64,000 bases of DNA. Source: Pedobacter sp. R20-19. GTDB lineage: Bacteria; Bacteroidota; Bacteroidia; Sphingobacteriales; Sphingobacteriaceae. How positions within the stretch are numbered: position 1 is the stretch's first letter; each line of letters begins with the position of its first letter. Shown here one piece after another: positions 17,416 through 26,176 of this stretch. Below the pieces are notes generated by a model, which worked only from the letters and a program-made list of their open reading frames with translations, made no database searches and was not told the DNA's origin. The position numbers and the translations under genes are program-made. The stretch is from assembly GCF_000708265.2 (NCBI RefSeq), contig NZ_JCKI01000010.1, positions 62,001 through 126,000 on the forward strand, written 5' to 3'.

Positions 17416-18132
17416 CTATCTCAAATCAAACAGGTTATCTACCCCTAACAATTTTCTTGAAGTAAATCCCTCGCCAAAGGTTGCGCCAATACTTTTACCA
17501 AATTCTCTTGAACGGCCAATTAAGGTTTCAAAAAACTCCGGAGATGAAATATAAGTCTGCAAACCATCCACATCAGGGTTGTAAAACTGTGTTTTAAAGG
17601 CTTTGATCGATTCTATCTTTTTATCCATATGTTCCGAGATATCAACAATGATATCTGGTTTCAGATAACGATCCTGAATATATTGCAGCAATAATCTTGG
17701 TCGATGTGCATCCTGATTCACACCCTCAATTTTTGTTTCGATTTTAGGTAAGCCAGAAAGAAAAACTGAGTCGTAAACCAAATCACCGGCCCGGCCATGA
17801 TCTGGGTGACGGTCTTCTAATGCATTGCTTAAAATAATTTCCGGTTGATATTTCCTGATCGCTTTAATCACTTCCAGGCGATGAAACTCATCATTTTGAA
17901 AAAAACCATCTCTTAGACGAAGATTCTCCCGGGCATGTAAACCCAATATTCTGGCAGAATCTGCAGCTTCTTCATCCCGGGTTTCAGCAGTTCCGCGGGT
18001 ACCCAATTCACCACGGGTTAAATCCACAATGCCAACTTTTTTACCTAAAGCAATGTGTTTTAAAATTGTTCCTGAACAACAAAGTTCTGCATCATCAGGA
18101 TGAACAGCTATCACTAAAATATCTAATTTCAT
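17416..18132 (-). CDS. bshB1: Bacillithiol biosynthesis deacetylase BshB1
   Basis: 238 residues. Zinc-dependent de-N-acetylase that converts GlcNAc-malate to GlcN-malate, the second step of bacillithiol synthesis. The zinc site is visible as HPDDAE (His11, Asp14) and RHPDHGRAG (His112), and the family start is MKLDILVIAVHPDDAELCCSG-like. TRGELGTRGTAETR is also characteristic of BshB1 as opposed to other LmbE proteins. Third gene of an operon with the DUF4294 and glutathione peroxidase genes, each 5 bp apart, which fits a thiol-redox role. Confidence 0.92.
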   Translation of the reverse strand: MKLDILVIAVHPDDAELCCSGTILKHIALGKKVGIVDLTRGELGTRGTAETRDEEAADSARILGLHARENLRLRDGFFQNDEFHRLEVIKAIRKYQPEIILSNALEDRHPDHGRAGDLVYDSVFLSGLPKIETKIEGVNQDAHRPRLLLQYIQDRYLKPDIIVDISEHMDKKIESIKAFKTQFYNPDVDGLQTYISSPEFFETLIGRSREFGKSIGATFGEGFTSRKLLGVDNLFDLR

Positions 18133-18137
18133 GATTA

Positions 18138-18650
18138 TTAATTGGCATTTTCGTTCAGCAACTGCTGAACTTTCTTTTTAATCTTGGAACTCAAGGGTTT
18201 GGTGAAGGGCAGATAAAAATCGACCAGTTCGCCTTTTTTGTTCAGAATATATTTATGAAAGTTCCATCTTGGTTTAGAACTTAATTTTAAATTTTGTTTT
18301 TTATCGCTTAAGAATTGATAAAGTGGATGTGCATGTTCACCACGAACCATGATCTTATCAAAAACAGGGAATTTTACACCATGGTTAATTTCGCAAAACG
18401 AAGCGAGATCATCTCCAGCCAAAGGCTCCTGCTTTCCAAAGTCATTTGTCGGAAAGCCTAAAATTTCAAAATCTGGATGGTTAATTTCATCTTTTAATTG
18501 CTGCAGTTCCTTTAACTGTGGAGTAAATCCACATTCAGATGCCGTATTTACAATTAAAACAACTTTATTCCGATAAGCGGAAAGGGGTTGTTCTTCCCCA
18601 TTGATTTTCTTAACCTTGAAAGAATAGATATTCGGAATGCTTTCCTGCAT
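18138..18650 (-). CDS. Glutathione peroxidase family protein
   Basis: 170 residues. The thiol peroxidase tetrad is complete: Cys40 in NTASECGFTPQ, Gln74 in NDFGKQEP, Trp129 and Asn130 in RWNFHKYIL. The active residue is Cys rather than selenocysteine, as in most bacterial members, which usually draw electrons from thioredoxin or another thiol. Reduction of hydroperoxides is expected. There is no signal peptide, so it acts in the cytoplasm. In the middle of an operon ending with bshB1; bacillithiol as reductant is possible but unproven. Confidence 0.92.
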   Translation of the reverse strand: MQESIPNIYSFKVKKINGEEQPLSAYRNKVVLIVNTASECGFTPQLKELQQLKDEINHPDFEILGFPTNDFGKQEPLAGDDLASFCEINHGVKFPVFDKIMVRGEHAHPLYQFLSDKKQNLKLSSKPRWNFHKYILNKKGELVDFYLPFTKPLSSKIKKKVQQLLNENAN

Positions 18651-18655
18651 TTGAT

Positions 18656-19270
18656 TTATTGATAAAACCCTGAAGTCCTGATGATCGATTCAATATCACG
18701 ATCTTCATTAGGGTTGTAAGTACTCTTTAAATTATGGCCAACCACACGGGCAACAATCTGATAAGAAAAAGCAGCAAAACCACCTTTGGTTTGCTTTACA
18801 ATATCATAAGTAGTTCTTCCAACTTCCCGATCGATGAGCTTGGTTAAAATTTGGCCTTGTGTTATGGTCAGTTCTTTGATTTCACGGTTAAACATGTCTT
18901 TAATTTCCTGATCACATTGCTTAACCAGTTTCTTTTGGTCCTTTTTTTCGGGTGTGCGGGCAATATCTTCTTCCAGCTTCTGGTACCGGCGCTTGGCATA
19001 CAAAGCGTAAGGCATTACCTTTAAAACATTGTAGCGCAACCTATTGTAAGCCATTTGTTCAGCCGGAGATTTCCAGATTCTATGTGCAAAAATGCTCACA
19101 TCCTGAAGCTGCATCCAGGGAATCATTATTCCATTATCATTGGTAGAAGCCACCCTAATCGTATCTGCCTTACTCATTTTAGGAAAAACCGGAGCTGTAG
19201 CATCCTGGGCTTTTAGCTTGACACCAAAAATCATGACAATAAACAGAATGATTAGCCCTTTTAAATTCAT
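18656..19270 (-). CDS. DUF4294 domain exported protein
   Basis: 204 residues from the ATG at 19270, giving signal peptide MNLKGLIILFIVMIFGVKLK ending AQ. A longer reading from 19288 would add six residues but overlaps the promoter box. The mature part is rich in Lys, Glu and Gln, with the segment AYNRLRYNVLKVMPYALYAK and a helical Lys/Asp-rich middle, typical of DUF4294, a Bacteroidota family without known function. First gene of the operon with glutathione peroxidase and bshB1. An exact -7 box sits 15 nt upstream. Confidence 0.8.
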   Translation of the reverse strand: MNLKGLIILFIVMIFGVKLKAQDATAPVFPKMSKADTIRVASTNDNGIMIPWMQLQDVSIFAHRIWKSPAEQMAYNRLRYNVLKVMPYALYAKRRYQKLEEDIARTPEKKDQKKLVKQCDQEIKDMFNREIKELTITQGQILTKLIDREVGRTTYDIVKQTKGGFAAFSYQIVARVVGHNLKSTYNPNEDRDIESIIRTSGFYQ

Positions 19271-19285
19271 AAATTTATACTTTAA

Positions 19286-19293
19286 CAAAGTTA
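19286..19293 (-). promoter_or_regulatory. -7 box of the DUF4294-gpx-bshB1 operon
   Basis: TAACTTTG on the minus strand, an exact TAnnTTTG match, 15 nt before the ATG at 19270. No convincing -33 TTTG seen. The divergent spoT gene starts 88 bp away. Confidence 0.5.
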
Positions 19294-19380
19294 GGTGTTA
19301 TTTCATATATTAGTCGTCTAACACAACTAATATAAGTTTTATTCATAAATAAGACGCAAATTTTTACGCAAAAAAAACAA

Positions 19381-21588
19381 ATGAAAACAGAGTTAGTGAT
19401 TGATTTAGAGGCGGAAAAGCAAGAGATATTAAAGCGATACAGGGCCTTACTTCGGGCCAGCAAGTCTACTTTGCAGAAAGGAGATAAAAAAGAAATCAGA
19501 AAGGCTTTCGATATGGCGCTTGAAAGCCATAAAGATATGCGCCGCAAATCTGGTGAACCATATATCTATCATCCAATAGCTGTTGCACAAATTGCTGCAG
19601 AAGAAATTGGCCTAGGTACAACCTCAATCGTTTGCGCTTTGCTGCATGATGTGGTGGAAGATACTGACATCACTCTTGAGGATATTGAACGGGAATTTGG
19701 AAAAAAAACCGCGAAAATTATTGATGGATTAACCAAAATATCAGGCGTATTTGATACCAATAGTTCGCTACAGGCAGAGAATTTTCGAAAAATGCTGCTT
19801 ACGCTTGCTGATGATGTAAGGGTAATTCTGATTAAGCTGGCCGATCGCTTGCACAACATGCGCACAATGGATTTCATGCCCCGCCACAAGCAGCTGAAAA
19901 TTGCATCAGAAACCATTTACTTATATGCCCCATTAGCACATCGTTTGGGCTTATATGCCATAAAATCAGAATTAGAAGATCTTTCCATGAAATATCTTGA
20001 TCCTGATACTTATAAGTTTATTGCCAAGAAATTGAATGAGAAAAAAGCAGAACGTGCGCTTTTCATCAAAAAATTTGTAGAACCGATTGATGAAATTGTT
20101 CACGAACAGGGCTTGGTGGCTGATGTGTATGGCAGGCCGAAATCCATCCATTCTATATGGAACAAGATGAAAAAGAAAAATATCCCTTTTGAAGAGGTTT
20201 ATGATCTTTTTGCCATCCGTATAATTTTAGACAGCGCCTATGAAAATGAGAAGGCAGATTGCTGGAAGGCCTACTCTGTCGTAACAGATTTATACCGTCC
20301 AAATCCTGACCGTTTGCGTGATTGGGTATCATCGCCAAAGGGAAATGGCTATGAAAGTTTGCATACCACTGTGATGGGCCCACGCGGACAATGGGTAGAA
20401 GTACAAATCCGGACGCAAAGAATGAACGAAATTGCCGAAAAAGGTTTTGCAGCGCATTGGAAATATAAAGAATCGAGCAATGATAACGGCCTTGACCAGT
20501 GGATCCAAAAAGTGAGGGAAATGCTGAGTAATCCAGAAGCGAATGCTTTAGATTTTCTGGATGATTTTAAAATGAATCTTTTCTCTGATGAGATTTTCAT
20601 TTTCACGCCAAAAGGAGCTTTACTTCAACTTCCATTAGGTGCAACGGCTTTAGATTTTGCCTTTGAAATTCATACTGGCGTTGGTGCAACTTGTATTGGA
20701 GCCAAGGTGAATCATAAACTGGTTCCCATCTCTTACAAACTGCAAAATGGTGATCAGGTAGAAATTATCACCTCCAATAAACAAACCCCAAAGGAAGATT
20801 GGTTAAATATAGTAGTGACGGCAAAAGCCAAATCCAAAATCAAATCATCACTCAAAGAAGAAAAAAGAAAGATTGCCGATAATGGGAAGGAAATATTGGA
20901 GCGGAAGCTTAAATCGCTTAAAATCACTTACAATACCGATAATTTACAAAAACTAAGTTACTTCTTTAAATTACCATCCACTCAGGAGCTTTTTGTAAAT
21001 GTTGCGCTGGGAAAAATTGAGCTAAGAGATATTAAAGAATATTTAAATAGCGAGAAGGAAGTAGAAACCCGCGGACCAGAACGCCCTGAAAATTTAACTG
21101 TAGATGGCGTAAAAAACAAAATAAAGGGTGGAGAATCTGATATACTGCTAATAGGTGAAGACATGCAACGTATTGATTATACGCTTGCGGCTTGTTGTAA
21201 TCCTATTCCTGGCGATGATGTTTTTGGTTTCATTACGGTTAGTGACGGAATTAAAATTCACCGAACCAATTGCCCTAATGCAGCACAATTAATGGCTAAT
21301 TATGGCTACCGGGTGGTGAAAGCAAAATGGAATAAACAGCAGGAATTAACTTTCTTAACTGGTTTACGAATCGTTGGTATTGATGATGTTGGTTTAATCA
21401 ATAACATTACCAGGGTAATTTCAACTGACTTTAAAGTAAATATGCGTTCCATTACTGTTGATACGAATGAAGGCATATTTGATGGCTCAATCATGATCTT
21501 CGTTAATGACACCGAGCACCTGGAAAACTTAATTAAGAACCTGTTAAAAGTAAGAGGAGTTACAGGAGTAACGAGGTTTGATGCATAA
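19381..21588 (+). CDS. Bifunctional (p)ppGpp synthetase/hydrolase, RelA/SpoT family
   Basis: 735 residues with the full long-RSH order: HD hydrolase domain (about 30-190, with His64, His89-Asp90 in LLHDVVEDTD and Glu93-Asp94), synthetase domain (about 235-360, with RDWVSSPKGNGYESLH), TGS domain (about 403-463, FTPKGALLQLPLGATALDFA), a Cys-containing linker (AACCNPIPGDDVFGF) and a C-terminal ACT domain (about 660-735). Both catalytic halves look intact, so it should make and break (p)ppGpp in the stringent response. It is divergent from the DUF4294 operon; the Fur gene follows after 145 bp. Confidence 0.95.
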   Translation: MKTELVIDLEAEKQEILKRYRALLRASKSTLQKGDKKEIRKAFDMALESHKDMRRKSGEPYIYHPIAVAQIAAEEIGLGTTSIVCALLHDVVEDTDITLEDIEREFGKKTAKIIDGLTKISGVFDTNSSLQAENFRKMLLTLADDVRVILIKLADRLHNMRTMDFMPRHKQLKIASETIYLYAPLAHRLGLYAIKSELEDLSMKYLDPDTYKFIAKKLNEKKAERALFIKKFVEPIDEIVHEQGLVADVYGRPKSIHSIWNKMKKKNIPFEEVYDLFAIRIILDSAYENEKADCWKAYSVVTDLYRPNPDRLRDWVSSPKGNGYESLHTTVMGPRGQWVEVQIRTQRMNEIAEKGFAAHWKYKESSNDNGLDQWIQKVREMLSNPEANALDFLDDFKMNLFSDEIFIFTPKGALLQLPLGATALDFAFEIHTGVGATCIGAKVNHKLVPISYKLQNGDQVEIITSNKQTPKEDWLNIVVTAKAKSKIKSSLKEEKRKIADNGKEILERKLKSLKITYNTDNLQKLSYFFKLPSTQELFVNVALGKIELRDIKEYLNSEKEVETRGPERPENLTVDGVKNKIKGGESDILLIGEDMQRIDYTLAACCNPIPGDDVFGFITVSDGIKIHRTNCPNAAQLMANYGYRVVKAKWNKQQELTFLTGLRIVGIDDVGLINNITRVISTDFKVNMRSITVDTNEGIFDGSIMIFVNDTEHLENLIKNLLKVRGVTGVTRFDA

Positions 21589-21589
21589 A

Positions 21590-21660
21590 AGAGACAGAAA
21601 GTCTCTAATCCGAATCCAAAAGTCTTAAGTCAGTATCTAGACTTTTGACTTCGGACTAAA
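21590..21660. repeat. Short hairpins and AGTC-type repeats after spoT
   Basis: AGAGAC (21590-21595) pairs with GTCTCT (21601-21606), and AAAAGTCT (21618-21625) pairs with AGACTTTT (21639-21646). The second part, read on the minus strand, resembles the AGTC-rich repeat at 52.2 kb. May serve as a weak terminator for spoT. Confidence 0.4.
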
Positions 21661-21708
21661 CTTACAACATTTCAACAATAGAACAACATAACAATCAAAC
21701 AATTTACC

Positions 21709-21716
21709 TACCTTTG
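21709..21716 (+). promoter_or_regulatory. -7 box of the Fur-family gene
   Basis: TACCTTTG, exact TAnnTTTG match, 17 nt before the ATG at 21734. No -33 TTTG at the expected spacing. Confidence 0.5.
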
Positions 21717-21733
21717 ATTGGAGTTTAAACACT

Positions 21734-22228
21734 ATGCCTGAACAAAAAACAAATGAGCTCGTTCGTAAGATTTTTGAAGCTTATTTAGAAAACAAGAATC
21801 TACGCAAAACGCCTGAGCGTTTCGCCATATTAGAGGAAATATATTCAAGAAACGATCACTTTGACGTTGAAACCCTCTATATCCACATGAAAAATCAAAA
21901 GTATCGTGTAAGTCGAGCTACTGTATACAATACTTTAGAGTTATTGGTTTCATGTGATTTGGTTACCAAGCATCAGTTTGGCAAAAACATGGCGCAATTC
22001 GAAAAATCTTACGGTTACCGCCAGCATGACCATGTCATCTGTATTGAATGTGGTAAAGTAGTAGAATTTTGCGATCCCCGTATTCACCAAATTCAAACCA
22101 TGGTTGGAGATCTTTTAAAATTCGATGTAAAACATCATTCGTTAAACTTATATGGGTTTTGCTCAGATTGTAGCATGGCCAGAAAAGTAAACGAGTCTGC
22201 CAAAACGGCCAAACTAGAAGACAATTAA
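21734..22228 (+). CDS. Fur family transcriptional regulator
   Basis: 164 residues. N-terminal winged helix (about 15-90, RKTPERFAILEEIY and YRVSRATVYNTLELL) and C-terminal dimerisation/metal domain with HDHVICIECGKVVEFCD and FCSDC, the two CxxC pairs that hold structural zinc in many Fur/PerR proteins. It represses genes when loaded with metal; iron (Fur), peroxide (PerR) or zinc (Zur) sensing cannot be told apart safely. The nearby redox operon and spoT fit a stress regulon, but that is context only. purA follows after 38 bp and may share its transcript. Confidence 0.9.
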   Translation: MPEQKTNELVRKIFEAYLENKNLRKTPERFAILEEIYSRNDHFDVETLYIHMKNQKYRVSRATVYNTLELLVSCDLVTKHQFGKNMAQFEKSYGYRQHDHVICIECGKVVEFCDPRIHQIQTMVGDLLKFDVKHHSLNLYGFCSDCSMARKVNESAKTAKLEDN

Positions 22229-22266
22229 ATCAATCCACAAAATAAAACCAGCTTAAATTTTTAATA

Positions 22267-23547
22267 ATGACGCAAGTAGATGTACTTCTCGGCCTGCAAT
22301 GGGGTGATGAAGGAAAGGGAAAAATCGTTGATGTACTCAGTCCAAAATATGATCTTATTGCCCGTTTTCAGGGTGGTCCGAATGCCGGACACACTTTAGA
22401 GTTCGATGGCAAAAAATTTGTTTTAAATACTATACCATCAGGAATTTTTAACGAAAAAACCATGAACCTTATCGGGAATGGTGTAGTAATCGATCCAATC
22501 ATTTTAAAAAGAGAGTTAGATAACTTAAAAAAAGCTGGTCATGATCCTGTTGCCGATGGCAAATTGGTAATTGCACGTAAAGCACACTTAATTTTACCTA
22601 CTCACCAATTATTGGATGCGGCTAATGAAGCACGCATGGGTAAAAATAAAATCGGTTCAACACTTAAAGGAATTGGCCCAACTTATATGGATAAAACTGG
22701 TCGTAATGGTCTTCGCGTTGGCGATACCACACTTCCAGATTTTAAAGAACGCTATGCTAAGTTAGTGGAAAAGCACACAGAAATCCTTTCACATTACGAA
22801 GGTTTTGAATATGAACTGGCAGAAAAAGAAGCATCATTCTTTGAAGCCATTGAATTTTTAAAATCTATCCCTCACGTAGATAGCGAACATTTTGTAAACG
22901 GCTATTTAAAAGAAGGAAAAGCAGTTTTAGCGGAAGGTGCGCAAGGTACTTTATTAGATGTTGATTTTGGATCTTATCCGTTTGTAACCTCTAGTAACAC
23001 CACCACTGCTGGTGCTTGTACGGGTTTAGGTATTGCACCTAACAAAGTTGGCGCTGTTTATGGTATTTTTAAAGCTTATTGTACGCGTGTTGGCGGTGGC
23101 CCATTCCCTACTGAATTAGATAACGAAGTTGGCGAAAATTTACGTGCTTTAGGCCATGAATTTGGTGCAACAACAGGTCGTGCCCGTCGTTGTGGTTGGA
23201 TTGATCTTCCTGCATTAAAGTATGCCATCATGTTAAACGGTGTAACCGAATTAATTATGATGAAAGCTGATGTATTGGATACATTCGAAACCATTTATGC
23301 TTGTACGCATTACGAATATAATGGCGAAACCATTGATTACATGCCATACGACATCATTTCAATTGAACCTAAACCAGTATTGAAAGCAATTGAAGGTTGG
23401 GCTACTGACGTGACTAAAATTACTTCAGTTGATCAGATTCCAGCTAAATTGAACGATTATATTGCATTTTTAGAAAAAGAATTAGAAGTGCCAATTAAAT
23501 TCCTTTCTGTAGGGCCAGATAGAGCACAAACTTTAGAATTACGTTAA
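22267..23547 (+). CDS. purA: Adenylosuccinate synthetase
   Basis: 426 residues. Joins IMP and aspartate using GTP, the first committed step to AMP. Signatures: QWGDEGKGKIVDVLS (phosphate loop with catalytic Asp), FQGGPNAGHTL, GIGPTYMDKTGRNGLRVGD, EGAQGTLLDVDFGSYPFVTS, and TTGRARRCGWIDL. All family blocks are present and length is normal. It ends in a very strong terminator. Confidence 0.97.
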   Translation: MTQVDVLLGLQWGDEGKGKIVDVLSPKYDLIARFQGGPNAGHTLEFDGKKFVLNTIPSGIFNEKTMNLIGNGVVIDPIILKRELDNLKKAGHDPVADGKLVIARKAHLILPTHQLLDAANEARMGKNKIGSTLKGIGPTYMDKTGRNGLRVGDTTLPDFKERYAKLVEKHTEILSHYEGFEYELAEKEASFFEAIEFLKSIPHVDSEHFVNGYLKEGKAVLAEGAQGTLLDVDFGSYPFVTSSNTTTAGACTGLGIAPNKVGAVYGIFKAYCTRVGGGPFPTELDNEVGENLRALGHEFGATTGRARRCGWIDLPALKYAIMLNGVTELIMMKADVLDTFETIYACTHYEYNGETIDYMPYDIISIEPKPVLKAIEGWATDVTKITSVDQIPAKLNDYIAFLEKELEVPIKFLSVGPDRAQTLELR

Positions 23548-23560
23548 AATATTTCCAATA

Positions 23561-23608
23561 TATATACAGAAAAAGCAACCTGAAAAATGGTTGCTTTTTC
23601 TGTATATA
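23561..23608 (+). terminator. Strong 20-bp hairpin terminator after purA
   Basis: Arms 23561-23580 and 23589-23608 are exact complements with an 8-nt loop; the stem carries an A-run on the left and a T-run on the right, so it can work in both directions. Confidence 0.85.
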
Positions 23609-23715
23609 ACATTTTTTAGTTTTTTAACAGTCTTTATTTATCTTAGAACTCCCTACCTAAAACATTACATCTCATCGATATCTAATTATTACACCAAAGT
23701 TTAATTTAAATAAAA

Positions 23716-24552
23716 ATGAGCGATTTAAAATTATTTGAAGACAAGGCAGTACGTTCTGTATGGAATGAACAAGAGGATAAATGGTATTTTTCTATAGTTG
23801 ATGTGGTTGAAGTATTAACAAGTTCACCACGTCCTAGAAAATATTGGAATGCTTTAAAAACAAAACTACAAAATGAAGGCAGTGAACTGTCCCATAAATT
23901 GGGACAGTTGAAAATGCCAGCGGATGATGGAAAAATGAGAATGACGGACGTTGCCAATACAGAACAACTTTTACGTCTTATTCAATCCATCCCATCGCCA
24001 AAAGCCGAACCTTTTAAGCAATGGCTGGCACAAGTTGGTGCAGAAAGAATTGCCGAAATAGAAAACCCTGAATTAGCACAAGCTAGAATTAGAGCTACTT
24101 ATAAAGCCAAAGGATACAGTGATGAATGGATTGAAAAACGAATTCGCGGTATTCTTGTTCGAGATGAACTTACTAACGAGTGGAAACAAAGAGGTGTTAA
24201 AGAAGGTAAAGAATACGCTATTTTAACTGCCGAAATTAGCAAAGCAACTTTCGGCATTATCCCAAGCGACTATAAAAAGTTAAAAGGTTTAACAAAAGCG
24301 AATGAGAATTTGAGAGACCACATGACCGATTTAGAGCTGATTTTTTCGATGCTAGGTGAAGCTTCAACAACAGAAATCGCCAAAAATAGAGATGCTAAAG
24401 GCTTTGAAGAAAACCATACCGCAGCAACAGCAGGTGGCAGCGTTGCGGGTAAGGCTAGAGAGGATTTAGAGCAAAAATCGGGTAAGAAAATAGTAAGCAG
24501 TCAAAACTTTAAAGGGCTTGCAGAAAAAAGAAATGATAAAAATCTGGAATAG
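23716..24552 (+). CDS. Bro-N domain protein (phage antirepressor-like)
   Basis: 278 residues. The N-terminal half (about 1-110) is a Bro-N domain: WYFSIVDVVEVLTSSPRPRKYWNALK and later QLLRLIQSIPSPKAEPFKQW. These domains bind DNA in phage antirepressors and baculovirus BRO proteins. The C-terminal half (120-278) is charged and helical, rich in Lys and Glu, without a recognised KilA or ORF6C domain. No integrase or other phage gene is nearby, so it looks like a domesticated or stranded accessory gene inserted between purA and pabB. Its function in the host is unknown; regulation is a reasonable guess only. Confidence 0.8.
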   Translation: MSDLKLFEDKAVRSVWNEQEDKWYFSIVDVVEVLTSSPRPRKYWNALKTKLQNEGSELSHKLGQLKMPADDGKMRMTDVANTEQLLRLIQSIPSPKAEPFKQWLAQVGAERIAEIENPELAQARIRATYKAKGYSDEWIEKRIRGILVRDELTNEWKQRGVKEGKEYAILTAEISKATFGIIPSDYKKLKGLTKANENLRDHMTDLELIFSMLGEASTTEIAKNRDAKGFEENHTAATAGGSVAGKAREDLEQKSGKKIVSSQNFKGLAEKRNDKNLE

Positions 24553-24594
24553 GAAATAATCATCTTAACCTCATCAAAAAACAAAAAAGCATCT

Positions 24595-25851
24595 TTGAAA
24601 ACTATACAACACACACCTGATTTCAAAAAAAAAGCGTTGCATTGGGCTAATCAGTTTAATGTTTGCTGTTTGTTGGATTCTAATCAATATAAAGACCTTT
24701 ATTCGGCCTATGATTTCATCATCGCAGCTGGCATGCACCATGAATTAGAATGTTCCATCATGCAGGCATTTGATCAGTTAAAAGACTTTTATTCGCTACA
24801 TAAAGAATGGATATTTGGTTTTTTTAGCTATGACCTCAAAAACGGAATTGAAAATCTCGAATCGAATCATCCCGACCAATTGGCTTTTCCTGATTTATAC
24901 TTTTTTGTTCCGAAGTATTTGATCGGTATTAAAAATAATGAAATACATGTTATAATAGGTAATAAGTCGATTATTGATGAGATCAAACAATTTAAAACCA
25001 ACAATATTCCCGATGATAATCAACTTAATATTACAAAGCGAATAACAAAAGATCAATATATTGATAAAGTAGAAACTTTAAAAAATCACATTCTTCGTGG
25101 TGATATTTATGAAGTTAATTTCTGTCAGGAGTTTTTTGCAGAATATGCGATAATAAATCCTGTACAAACCTTCGAAGCATTAAATAGCTTATCTCCTACT
25201 CCATTTTCAGGTTATTTCAAAATCAAAAATCATTACATTTTATCGGCTACACCGGAAAGGTTTTTATGCAAACGCAATAACAAACTCATTTCACAACCCA
25301 TAAAGGGAACGGCAAGGAGAAGCAATAATCCACAAGAAGACCAGCAAATTGCCATTCAGCTTAAAAATGATTCGAAAGAAAAATCTGAAAATGTAATGAT
25401 TGTAGATCTGGTGCGCCATGATCTTACAAAATCAGCGGTCAAAGGTTCTGTTCAAGTAGATGAACTTTTTGGCATTTATAGCTTTCCACAGGTTCACCAA
25501 ATGATGTCGACGATCAGTTGCGAACTTCATCCTGAAATTCATCTGGTGGATGCAATAAAAAACACTTTTCCGATGGGTTCCATGACTGGTGCTCCTAAGG
25601 TTAAAGCAATGGAATTAATTGAAGAGTATGAAGAAACTAAACGTGGGATCTATTCAGGTTCTTTTGGTTACATGAATCCAGACGGCGACTTTGATTTCAA
25701 TGTGATCATCAGAAGTATTCTGTACAATGCGGAGAATAAATATTTATCCTTCCAGGTTGGTGGAGCAATTACTTATGAATGCAATGCAGAAAAAGAATAT
25801 GAGGAATGTTTGCTCAAAGCAAGCGCAATTTTAAAAGTGCTTGGTGGTTAG
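24595..25851 (+). CDS. pabB: Aminodeoxychorismate synthase component I
   Basis: 418 residues starting at TTG; no in-frame ATG lies upstream. Chorismate-binding enzyme family: YEVNFCQEFFAE, SATPERFLCKRNNKLISQPIKGTARR, ENVMIVDLVRHDLTKSA, TFPMGSMTGAPKVKAMELI and GIYSGSFGYM are the conserved blocks. Together with a glutamine amidotransferase it makes 4-amino-4-deoxychorismate, which PabC turns into p-aminobenzoate. The KGTARR motif and the pabC-like gene in the window favour PabB over anthranilate synthase component I. The stop codon is formed by the first unit of an 11-copy octamer repeat. Confidence 0.88.
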   Translation: MKTIQHTPDFKKKALHWANQFNVCCLLDSNQYKDLYSAYDFIIAAGMHHELECSIMQAFDQLKDFYSLHKEWIFGFFSYDLKNGIENLESNHPDQLAFPDLYFFVPKYLIGIKNNEIHVIIGNKSIIDEIKQFKTNNIPDDNQLNITKRITKDQYIDKVETLKNHILRGDIYEVNFCQEFFAEYAIINPVQTFEALNSLSPTPFSGYFKIKNHYILSATPERFLCKRNNKLISQPIKGTARRSNNPQEDQQIAIQLKNDSKEKSENVMIVDLVRHDLTKSAVKGSVQVDELFGIYSFPQVHQMMSTISCELHPEIHLVDAIKNTFPMGSMTGAPKVKAMELIEEYEETKRGIYSGSFGYMNPDGDFDFNVIIRSILYNAENKYLSFQVGGAITYECNAEKEYEECLLKASAILKVLGG

Positions 25852-25930
25852 GTGGTTAGGTGGTTAGGTGGTTAGGTGGTTAGGTGGTTAGGTGGTTAGG
25901 TGGTTAGGTGGTTAGGTGGTTAGGTGGTTA
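25843..25930 (+). repeat. GGTGGTTA x 11 perfect tandem repeat
   Basis: Eleven exact 8-bp units, 88 bp. The first unit supplies the last two Gly codons of pabB and, with the next unit, the TAG stop at 25849-25851. Pairs of Gs at regular spacing could fold as a two-tier G-quadruplex. Octamer arrays gain and lose copies easily; here that would change the 3' untranslated region, not the protein. Confidence 0.95.
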
Positions 25931-25931
25931 G

Positions 25932-26104
25932 AAAAAACAACCACTACAATAGTATGTTTCAAGATTTGCCCAAAAAAATAATTTATCTCATAACCAGTCA
26001 TAGCATTTTTCTATCCTAATTATGTGATCTATTTTTCAAATTAATCATTATTATCGGACATATTACTTCATTAAAGATAGATAGGCTCATCTATTAAAAA
26101 TAAA
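25932..26104. other. Rest of the pabB-M48 gap
   Basis: Between the octamer array and the terminator hairpin there is about 170 bp of AT-rich sequence with no gene or motif that I can support. Confidence 0.4.
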
Positions 26105-26147
26105 AAAGGTGTAAGGTTTTAGCACCATGCATAAACCTTACACCTTT
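26105..26147. terminator. Bidirectional terminator between pabB and M48 peptidase gene
   Basis: AAAGGTGTAAGGTTT (26105-26119) and AAACCTTACACCTTT (26133-26147) are exact complements with a 13-nt loop, A/T-flanked, between convergent genes. Confidence 0.8.
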
Positions 26148-26176
26148 AAACCTTAAGCCTTTCACCTTGAAAGCCT

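Noticed and set aside
24595..25851. Anthranilate synthase component I (TrpE) as identity of the chorismate enzyme
   Set aside because: The KGTARR form, length and the pabC-like gene in the window favour PabB; no trp genes are near.
25843..25930. Octamer repeat as phase-variation switch of the PabB reading frame
   Set aside because: The TAG stop falls in the first unit, so changes in copy number leave the protein unchanged.
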